Shown piece after piece: positions 27,195 through 32,146 of a stretch of DNA of 64,000 nt. Within the stretch, counting starts at the first letter, position 1. Each line of letters starts with the position of its first letter. The position numbers were made by a program, and so were the translations under genes. This stretch comes from Saprospiraceae bacterium. Lineage in GTDB: Bacteria > Bacteroidota > Bacteroidia > Chitinophagales > Saprospiraceae. The stretch covers positions 558,001-622,000 of the forward strand of contig JAHCHX010000002.1 in NCBI GenBank assembly GCA_026129545.1, given 5' to 3'. The notes under the pieces were generated by a model, which did no database searches, was not told the DNA's origin, and saw nothing but the letters and a program-made list of their open reading frames with translations.

Positions 27195-27265
27195 CAGGGG
27201 CGCGGGGAATCGAACCCCGGCGATTCGGTTTTGGAGACCGAACGGCACATCCTACGCTCACCCCC
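27195..27265 (-). tRNA. tRNA-Trp(CCA) with short D region
   Basis: 71 nt. Acceptor GGGGGTG/CGCCCCT, anticodon arm TCGGT-CTCCAAA-ACCGA, T arm CGGGG-TTCGATT-CCCCG, discriminator G. Position 8 is A rather than T, and the D arm (GCG-TAGGATG-TGC) is only 3 bp. Confidence 0.8.
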
Positions 27266-27279
27266 GTTTGACAGGTTTT

Positions 27280-27376
27280 TGGTTTTCTTTTTTTGACAGG
27301 ATTGACAGAATTCACAGGATTTTCTTTTTTGAAAAAGGCTTGTAAAATCATGTAAATCATGTTTATCCTGTCGAAA
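27280..27376. repeat. Spacer hairpin of GACAGGAT/ATCCTGTC words
   Basis: GACAGGATTGACAG and CACAGGATTTTC face ATGTTTATCCTGTC, giving a long weak hairpin. The same kind of word-repeat spacer as the others in the array. Confidence 0.5.
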
Positions 27377-27472
27377 AAACTGCTTGTCAAAAAACTGCGG
27401 AGAAAAACCGCTTGTGCGTTTTGGTTTCGGGTTGCTAACGAAGTATCGCACAGGCTCACTGCCACAGTCTGG

Positions 27473-27543
27473 TTGCGAGGCCGGGATTCGAACCTGGAGT
27501 TCGGGCTTATGAGGCCCGCGTGTTGCCGTTACACTACCGCACA
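27473..27543 (-). tRNA. tRNA-Met(CAT)
   Basis: 71 nt. Acceptor TGTGCGG/CCTCGCA (one C-T mismatch), D arm GTGT-AACGGCA-ACAC, anticodon arm CGGGC-CTCATAA-GCCCG, T arm CCAGG-TTCGAAT-CCCGG (one mismatch). Could be elongator Met or CAT-Ile; it is not a clear initiator. Confidence 0.75.
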
Positions 27544-27605
27544 ATTAAATCATTGTTTGTTCATTGTTGACAGTTGCTCTTTTCGCAACTGCCAACATTT
27601 ACTTG

Positions 27606-27678
27606 CGGGGACAGCAGGGGTCGAACCTGCATCGCGTGGTGCTTCAAACCACCGCTCTACCGTTGGAGCTACATCCCC
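27606..27678 (-). tRNA. tRNA-Phe(GAA)
   Basis: 73 nt. Acceptor GGGGATG/TGTCCCC, D arm GCTC-CAACGGTA-GAGC, anticodon arm GTGGT-TTGAAGC-ACCAC (G37), T arm GCAGG-TTCGACC-CCTGC. Regular fold. Confidence 0.9.
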
Positions 27679-27683
27679 AAAAT

Positions 27684-27822
27684 TTAGAGTCATTAAGGGT
27701 CATTGGAGGTCATTAAGAGTAATTAAGGCTATTAAAAGTCATTGAAAATCAAAATAATGACTCTTTAATTACTCCCAATTACTCCTAATGACCCTTAATG
27801 GCCCCTAATGACTTCAATTGTT
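27684..27822. repeat. Long spacer hairpin of (R)AGGTCATTAA words
   Basis: GAGTCATTAAGGGTCATTGGAGG with further GTCATTAAGAG words on the left; AATGACTCTTTAATTACTCC and AATGACCCTTAATGG words on the right. About 139 bp, strongly self-complementary, non-coding. Confidence 0.7.
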
Positions 27823-27825
27823 CAG

Positions 27826-27896
27826 AGCCGGAAAACGGAATCGAACCGCTGTCAACTGATTACAAGTCAGCGGCACTGCCACTGTGCTACACCAGA
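27826..27896 (-). tRNA. tRNA-Thr(TGT) with mismatched acceptor
   Basis: 71 nt. D arm GCAC-AGTGGCA-GTGC, anticodon arm GCTGA-CTTGTAA-TCAGT, T arm AGCGG-TTCGATT-CCGTT. The acceptor TCTGGTG/TTCCGGC has T-C at the first pair and T-T at the sixth. Confidence 0.75.
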
Positions 27897-27903
27897 ATTT
27901 TTG

Positions 27904-27975
27904 CGGCCCCGGCAGGACTCGAACCTGCAGCCTTCGGCTTAACAAACCGCAGCTCCACCATTGAGCTACAGAGCC
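27904..27975 (-). tRNA. tRNA-Asn(GTT), normal order
   Basis: 72 nt. Acceptor GGCTCTG/CGGGGCC, D arm GCTC-AATGGTG-GAGC, anticodon arm GCGGT-TTGTTAA-GCCGA (first pair open), T arm GCAGG-TTCGAGT-CCTGC, discriminator G as expected for Asn. A second, regular Asn gene besides the permuted one. Confidence 0.88.
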
Positions 27976-28078
27976 TTTTAAAAAGGTTGATGAGGGTTGA
28001 TAAAGGTTTATGAAGGTTTATGAAGGTTTATGATTATCAACCCCAGTAAACCTTTATCAACTTTCATCAACCTTTCCA
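27976..28078. repeat. Spacer hairpin of GGTTTATGAA words
   Basis: Left words GGTTGATGAGGG and three GGTTTATGAA copies; right words CAACCCC, AAACCTTTATCAA and CATCAACC. About 100 bp of self-complementary word repeats. Confidence 0.7.
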
Positions 28079-28080
28079 TA

Positions 28081-28154
28081 GGGTGGCATTCGGGCCTCGA
28101 ACCCTGTTCTCCGCGCCCACAACGCGGCATTTTGCCTGTTAAACTAAAGCCACC
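28081..28154 (-). tRNA. tRNA-His(GTG)
   Basis: 74 nt. Acceptor GGTGGCT/TGCCACC (last pair T-T), C73 as in His tRNAs but C rather than G before position 1, D arm AGTT...AAAT, anticodon arm CCGCG-TTGTGGG-CGCGG. The T stem has only three sound pairs. Confidence 0.78.
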
Positions 28155-28156
28155 GG

Positions 28157-28227
28157 AGGCGAGCCGGGAATCGAACCCGAACCTTCAGTTTTGCAAACTG
28201 ACATCCTTGCCATTAAACGACTTCGCC
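28157..28227 (-). tRNA. tRNA-Cys(GCA) with bulged acceptor
   Basis: 71 nt. D arm GTTT...GGAT, anticodon arm TCAGT-TTGCAAA-ACTGA, T arm TCGGG-TTCGATT-CCCGG, discriminator T as in Cys tRNAs. The acceptor 3' strand CTCGCC is one base short against GGCGAAG, leaving a bulged A at position 6. Confidence 0.78.
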
Positions 28228-28241
28228 TTTTCCACTTTTTG

Positions 28242-28312
28242 TGCGAGTAGCCGGACTCGAACCGACACCTTCAGTTTGGAAGACTGTAACGCTGCCGTTA
28301 CGCCATACTCGC
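28242..28312 (-). tRNA. tRNA-Gly(TCC)
   Basis: 71 nt. Perfect acceptor GCGAGTA/TACTCGC, D stem GCGT/GCGT, anticodon arm ACAGT-CTTCCAA-ACTGA (first pair open), T arm GTCGG-TTCGAGT-CCGGC. Confidence 0.88.
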
Positions 28313-28318
28313 CATTCA

Positions 28319-28384
28319 ATGTGGGTCGGACACAACCGCTGTCGCAGCGTTTTTGGGGTTTATCCAAATTGTGTCCGCCCACAT
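28319..28384. repeat. Strong 16-bp inverted repeat in an array spacer
   Basis: ATGTGGGTCGGACACAA pairs with TTGTGTCCGCCCACAT (one interruption). Inside the loop is a small GCTG-TCG-CAGC hairpin followed by T5, terminator-like on the plus strand. Confidence 0.65.
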
Positions 28385-28391
28385 CTTCTCG

Positions 28392-28466
28392 TACCCTGGG
28401 TGGGATTCGAACCCACACTGTTTCCGTTCTAAGCGGAACGCCTCCTTCCGGTTGGGCTACCCGGGC
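28392..28466 (-). tRNA. tRNA with Leu anticodon (TAG) but short variable arm
   Basis: 75 nt. Acceptor GCCCGGG/CCAGGGT (one G-A), D stem GCC/GGC with a 12-nt loop, anticodon arm TTCCG-CTTAGAA-CGGAA, variable region only ACAGT, T arm GTGGG-TTCGAAT-CCCAC. True tRNA-Leu is type II with a long variable arm, so leucylation is doubtful. Confidence 0.75.
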
Positions 28467-28603
28467 AGTTTTCGTTGTTTGTTCTTCGTTGACCGTTGTT
28501 CGTTCGTAGAGTACGCCGTAGAATGGACGGATTTTTACAAAATGACAGAAAAGTCAACTCTACGGACCAATAACTAACAACTGATAACCAAGAACCAACT
28601 TCG

Positions 28604-28676
28604 CAGTCACGCAGGGATTCGAACCCCAACCTCCGGATTCGTAGTCCGGTATTTCTTCCGTTTAAACTACGCGACT
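28604..28676 (-). tRNA. tRNA-Arg(ACG)
   Basis: 73 nt. Acceptor AGTCGCG/CGTGACT, D stem GTTT/AAAT, anticodon arm CCGGA-CTACGAA-TCCGG, T arm TGGGG-TTCGAAT-CCCTG. Regular fold. Confidence 0.9.
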
Positions 28677-28679
28677 GTC

Positions 28680-28744
28680 GTGAGGGTAATCGAGAGTCAT
28701 TAGAGGTCATTAAAGTCATTTTTAGAATGACCTCTAATGACTCT
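28680..28744. repeat. Spacer hairpin of GAGGTCATTA words
   Basis: GAGAGTCATTAGAGGTCATTA facing TGACCTCTAATGACTCT, a near-perfect hairpin on the left of the MITE-like element. Confidence 0.7.
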
Positions 28745-28864
28745 TATACCTCGTGCCGCCAAGTTTTCAGCATGGTTGGAAGGATGAGATCACGTTTACT
28801 AAACTTTTGAAGTTTAGTAAACGTTACCCTAGACGATGCTAAAAACTTGGCGGCGCGAGGTATA
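28745..28864. mobile_element. 120-bp MITE-like palindromic element inside the array
   Basis: Terminal inverted repeats of about 25 bp (TATACCTCGTGCCGCCAAGT at the left, its near-perfect reverse at the right) enclose a perfect 15-bp palindrome (ACGTTTACTAAACTT, loop TTG, 28792-28824). No coding capacity. A decayed relative lies at 5111-5215. Confidence 0.75.
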
Positions 28865-28881
28865 ATTACCCCCCATTTTCG

Positions 28882-28956
28882 TGCAGGAGGCTCGATTCGA
28901 ACGAGCATTTACACGGCTCCAAACCGCGTGTCTTGACCAATTAGAACGACTCCTAC
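28882..28956 (-). tRNA. tRNA-Pro(TGG)
   Basis: 75 nt. Acceptor GTAGGAG/CTCCTGC, D stem GTT.../.GAC, anticodon arm CGCGG-TTTGGAG-CCGTG, T arm GCTCG-TTCGAAT-CGAGC, discriminator A. Regular fold. Confidence 0.88.
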
Positions 28957-28987
28957 TTTTTGATTTTCAAATGATTAAAAAACTCTG

Positions 28988-29061
28988 TGGAAGCGGTGGG
29001 AATCGAACCCACCTCACACTGCTTGCAAGGCAGCGTCGCCAGCCTTGGGACATTCACTCCC
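28988..29061 (-). tRNA. tRNA-Ala(TGC) with aberrant D arm
   Basis: 74 nt. Acceptor GGGAGTG/CGCTTCC pairs throughout, anticodon arm GCTGC-CTTGCAA-GCAGT, T arm GTGGG-TTCGATT-CCCAC. Positions 8-9 are AA, and the D arm is a 3-bp GTC/GAC stem with an 11-nt loop, unlike normal tRNA-Ala. Confidence 0.8.
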
Positions 29062-29063
29062 TC

Positions 29064-29150
29064 TTTTAGGAGTGAGCGGTGAGAAAAATGAGAAAGTGGG
29101 AAGTTTTAATTCCTCTCACACTCTCGCATCTCACCTTCTCACTCCTCTTG
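29064..29150. repeat. Spacer hairpin of GGAGTGAG/CTCACTCC words
   Basis: GGAGTGAGCGGTGAGAAAAAT on the left and CTCTCACACTCTCGCATCTC, then CTCACTCC on the right form an 85-bp imperfect hairpin. Confidence 0.65.
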
Positions 29151-29154
29151 TTCG

Positions 29155-29227
29155 TGAGCGCAGCAGGCATCGAACCTGCACAATCCCGGTTAAAAGCCGG
29201 GTACTCTGCCGATTAAGTTACGCGCTC
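29155..29227 (-). tRNA. tRNA-Lys(TTT)
   Basis: 73 nt. Acceptor GAGCGCG/TGCGCTC, D stem ACTT/GAGT, anticodon arm CCCGG-CTTTTAA-CCGGG, T arm GCAGG-TTCGATG-CCTGC, discriminator A. Confidence 0.9.
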
Positions 29228-29259
29228 CAAAAAGCGGAGAAAACCGAATAGGGTTTGAA

Positions 29260-29354
29260 AACTGAGTTACGCCTCCTTGTTGTAAAAAAACTGCGTGGAG
29301 GCGGCAGGAGTCGAACCTGCGACTTTCACATTGTTATTGTGACACTCTTACCCG
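29260..29354 (-). tRNA. Circularly permuted tRNA, Val-like (AAC)
   Basis: The 3' half is transcribed first (29354-29296: CGGGTAA, GAGT, G, TCACA-ATAACAA-TGTGA, AAGTC, GCAGG-TTCGACT-CCTGC, CGCCTCC, A). A 19-nt T-rich linker follows, then the 5' half (29276-29260: GGAGGCG, TA, ACTC, AGTT). GGAGGCG/CGCCTCC is a perfect 7-bp acceptor and ACTC/GAGT a perfect D stem, so the break lies in the D loop. The sequence directly upstream of the 3' half (AACAGGG) cannot pair with CGCCTCC. Anticodon AAC is itself unusual. Flanks GGGTT and AACCC can pair. Confidence 0.78.
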
Positions 29355-29383
29355 AAGTAACCCTGTTTCTCACTGCCGCTTAG

Positions 29384-29455
29384 CGATGACGACGGGAATC
29401 GAACCCGTAACCTGAGGATAGACAGTCCCCTATTCCGCCGTTGAACTACGCCATC
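29384..29455 (-). tRNA. tRNA-Asp(GTC)
   Basis: 72 nt. Acceptor GATGGCG/CGTCATC, D stem GTTC/GAAT, anticodon arm GGGGA-CTGTCTA-TCCTC, T arm ACGGG-TTCGATT-CCCGT, discriminator G as in Asp. Regular fold. Confidence 0.9.
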
Positions 29456-29533
29456 GTGGATGAAAATAAAGCCTTGAAAATCCGTCGTTTAACCTGAAAA
29501 ATGAGTGAACGAAAAGTGCGAGCGCCTTGTGTT

Positions 29534-29606
29534 GTTTACCGACGGGAATCGAACCCGCTCGATCTTGACCCCAAGTCAAGTTGCTCTACCAGTGAGCTAC
29601 GATAGC
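29534..29606 (-). tRNA. tRNA-Pro(TGG)-like with open acceptor end
   Basis: 73 nt, first member of the array in transcription order. D arm GCTC-ACTGGTA-GAGC, anticodon arm CTTGA-CTTGGGG-TCAAG, T arm GCGGG-TTCGATT-CCCGT. The acceptor GCTATCG/CGGTAAA has no pair at positions 1 and 2, and there is an extra base between the D and anticodon stems. Second Pro-TGG of the array. Confidence 0.7.
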
Positions 29607-29960
29607 GAAGTATCGCTCGCCGTCAGTATCACCCATGCTCTCAATGCGAAAGCGCATACCTGTTTTGACCCTGTTCGCAGGGCAAACCCGTCTTTTTAAG
29701 ATGAAAAATCAGGAGAGGTTTGCGGCTGCTCCTCCGACAGCCGCAGGGCGACTGTCAGAGTCGTGGATGGTCGTCGGGACTGCCCGGAACAATCGCGGGC
29801 TTGCCCAAACAGATGGCACCGAATCGCTCACCGTGCCAAAGCCGATGGGCTTTTCGATGGCTCGGTCGTTGCGTATTTTTGAATGTGCGTACCATGTCGT
29901 TTTGAAAGTTGAGAGGAATCAGTTTTGAATACGTTGCAGCCTAAACCCGCGGGTGGGTTT
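29607..29960 (-). ncRNA. Hairpin-dense tract at the head of the tRNA array; candidate structured RNA
   Basis: No credible gene on either strand. Successive hairpins: ATGCG-AAAG-CGCAT (29645), CCCTG-TTCG-CAGGG (29669), GCGGCTG...CAGCCGC (29723), CGACT-GTCAG-AGTCG (29749) and ACCCGCGGGT (29945). It lies just upstream of the first array member on the minus strand. It may be a structured leader or a Y-like RNA for the TROVE protein; strand and function are inferred from position only. Confidence 0.35.
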
Positions 29961-29998
29961 GGATAGTTCCAAGTGAGGAATTTTTTTTGAAAAAAAAT

Positions 29999-30031
29999 CA
30001 AATTTTTGTTTCTAAAAAATTGGTATTCAAG
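29999..30031 (-). promoter_or_regulatory. Possible promoter of the tRNA array-TROVE unit
   Basis: On the minus strand CTTG, 21 bp, then AAAATTTG, one base off TAnnTTTG, in an AT-rich stretch that precedes the structured tract and the array. Weak evidence. Confidence 0.3.
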
Positions 30032-30068
30032 CAATTTTAAAGTTTCCAAAAACTTGTCCCCCATCTTT

Positions 30069-30731
30069 TCACTTTACCTGAACAGTATCGTTCCTCGTGT
30101 AGTGTTCGATGATGCCGCTTGCGGCCACTCCGTTCACGTTTGCCTTCACGAGTTTTTTCCGCACCAAGTAGTAGGTCCAGGTGCCGGGGTCAAGTTCGGC
30201 GATTTTGACGGATGGGAACTCGATGGCTGCCTCGCTGCTGAGGTTGATGACTTCCATGGGGACGGTCTTGTTCAGGGTGCTATTTTCCCAGAGCAACACC
30301 ATTGACTCGCCTTTTTCCAAGGGCGTGCCTTCCCACCGGAGTTTGGCCGGTTGTTTTCGGGAGAGCGTTGTGGAGTCGAACCCAAATTGGAGGATGGGCG
30401 AGAAGCTCATTTCAAACTGTTGCGGTTGCCCCTTGTCGTCTTTCCAAGCGAACACATGCTTGGCGGGAAATTTTGACGGCCCTTCCCACCTGTAGCTGAT
30501 GCCTTGGGTGGTCATCAAATCCATTTCTTTGCCTTGATAAAGCAGGCCGTCGGCCAGTTGGGTAGGTTGCAGTTGGGCATCCCCTTCTCGCATGGTGGCT
30601 TCCGCGCGCAGCTGGTTTTCTGTCTCGAGGTAGCGAACGTAGCAGCTGAGCGAACGTTTTTTGGTGGTAGGGGTAGTTTGGCAGAGAGAAAACGCCAAAA
30701 CCGACAGAGTCAAAAAAAAGATGTGCTTCAT
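30069..30731 (-). CDS. Small exported protein of unknown function
   Basis: 220 residues. Signal MKHIFFLTLSVLAFSLC with a Cys directly after the hydrophobic core, probably a lipoprotein. The rest is beta-rich (GLLYQGKEMDLMTTQGISYRWEG, TPLEKGESMVLLWENST, PGTWTYYLVRKKLVKA) and soluble; no family recognised. Transcribed toward the tRNA array but separated from it by ~450 bp. Confidence 0.65.
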   Translation of the reverse strand: MKHIFFLTLSVLAFSLCQTTPTTKKRSLSCYVRYLETENQLRAEATMREGDAQLQPTQLADGLLYQGKEMDLMTTQGISYRWEGPSKFPAKHVFAWKDDKGQPQQFEMSFSPILQFGFDSTTLSRKQPAKLRWEGTPLEKGESMVLLWENSTLNKTVPMEVINLSSEAAIEFPSVKIAELDPGTWTYYLVRKKLVKANVNGVAASGIIEHYTRNDTVQVK

Positions 30732-31005
30732 ATCCTTGTCTAAATATCTTTGCCGCCATGCGGAAAGGTGAGTTGATGGAGCCTGTTGCCGTCAGGTGAC
30801 CGCGCGACCGAAACCAGCAAGCGAACATTTGGCGACCTCGCCTCTTCGCCACGCTGGGGCAAATTTCCACCTACTCCGGCGAACCACCAACTTTCGCGCA
30901 TTTCTTTCACGAACTCAATCGGTTCATTCACTTACTCCTGATAGCCATTCACACATTTTGTAATTGCCTTATCTCACAAGGCTCCTATTTTCGACGAAAA
31001 TTAGC

Positions 31006-31947
31006 ATGAAAAGAGTGCTAATCACGGATGATTGCCATCCGCTTTTGATAGATGGTTTGACAGCAAGGGGGTTCGTCTGCGACTTCCAACCCGACATCAC
31101 CTTAGAAGAGACGCGCCGCGTCATACCGCTGTACGAGGGTTTGATTATCAACAGCAAAATCCTCGTGAACCGGGATTTTCTAGATACCGCCGTTCGGCTT
31201 CGTTTCATCGGTCGGCTTGGCTCCGGGATGGAAATCGTGGACAGGGCCTGCGCTGTCGAACGCGGCGTGTTCGTGGCGAGCAGCCCGGAGGGCAATCGAA
31301 ACGCAGTGGCAGAGCAAGCATTGGGAATGCTGTTGTGTCTTGCCAACAACTTGCTCCGCGCCGACCGCGAAGTGCGGCAAAATGTGTGGCAACGCGAGGC
31401 CAATCGTGGCTGGGAATTGCGCGGCAAAACGTTGGGCATCGTGGGGTTCGGACACACAGGCAGCCAGTTTGCCCGCAAATTGGCCGGCATGGAAATGACG
31501 GTGTTGGCTTACGACAAATATAAACCTAAGGGATACGCCGCTGAAATGCCGTGGGTGCAGGAGACCACCTTGGACGACATTCAAACAAGGTGCGACATCA
31601 TCAGCTTGCATTTGCCGCTAACCCATGAGACCAAGCATTTGATAAACGAACCGTTCATAGCTCGCTGCAAGCGAGGGTTCATATTGCTCAATACGTCGCG
31701 CGGGGCGTGTGTCAACACTTTGGAAGTGGTGGCCGCGCTGGAAAACGGCCGCATCGGCGGCGCTTGCCTCGACGTGTTTGAAAATGAGAAACCACCCACG
31801 TTTTCGGAGGCTGAAAGCCGGTTGTACGGACGGCTTCATGCGTTGGACAATGTGGTGTTGGCACCTCACATCGCCGGATGGACGCACGAGTCGAAGCGAC
31901 TGATGGCGGAAATTTTGTTGGAAAAATTCGCTAAAATGTCGGGGTGA
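31006..31947 (+). CDS. D-2-hydroxyacid dehydrogenase (phosphoglycerate-dehydrogenase-like)
   Basis: 313 residues from the ATG at 31006 (MKRVLITDDCHPLLIDGL). The NAD-binding fold is KTLGIVGFGHTGSQFARKL with an acidic residue in AYDKYK. Catalytic Arg/Glu/His positions fit NTSRGACVNTLEVVAAL, GGACLDVFENEKPP and LAPHIAGWTHES. It oxidises or reduces a 2-hydroxy/2-oxo acid in the cytosol. Short for SerA (no regulatory ACT domain), so 3-phosphoglycerate is only one possible substrate. Confidence 0.9.
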   Translation: MKRVLITDDCHPLLIDGLTARGFVCDFQPDITLEETRRVIPLYEGLIINSKILVNRDFLDTAVRLRFIGRLGSGMEIVDRACAVERGVFVASSPEGNRNAVAEQALGMLLCLANNLLRADREVRQNVWQREANRGWELRGKTLGIVGFGHTGSQFARKLAGMEMTVLAYDKYKPKGYAAEMPWVQETTLDDIQTRCDIISLHLPLTHETKHLINEPFIARCKRGFILLNTSRGACVNTLEVVAALENGRIGGACLDVFENEKPPTFSEAESRLYGRLHALDNVVLAPHIAGWTHESKRLMAEILLEKFAKMSG

Positions 31948-32146
31948 AATGTAAAATCTCAACATTGTTCGCCAATAATGGATGACTGCATGAGGGTTTC
32001 ACTATCATTGCGGCTCTTTTTGAAATAATCGTTCACCAATTAAAGCAAGCAGAAATTTTCAGTGTGCATGGTGGCTGGCGTTGGGAAGCAGGCATTCTCA
32101 ATTTCGTCATTGTGTTCTTTTGAAACACTTTCTTAACCTCTGTTCT

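Noticed and set aside
27826..27896. Thr tRNA as permuted
   Set aside because: Both halves are in normal order; only two acceptor mismatches remain.
26657..28509. Several plus-strand open frames of 60-160 residues across the array
   Set aside because: They translate antisense tRNA arms (repeated GLEPA/AGLEPAS-like strings come from T arms) and are artefacts.
29635..29928. 97-residue plus-strand open frame over the structured tract
   Set aside because: Low-complexity reading with no family, no ribosome site and dense hairpins; treated as non-coding.
30740..30931. 63-residue minus-strand open frame upstream of the small lipoprotein
   Set aside because: No recognisable features; more likely promoter and leader sequence.
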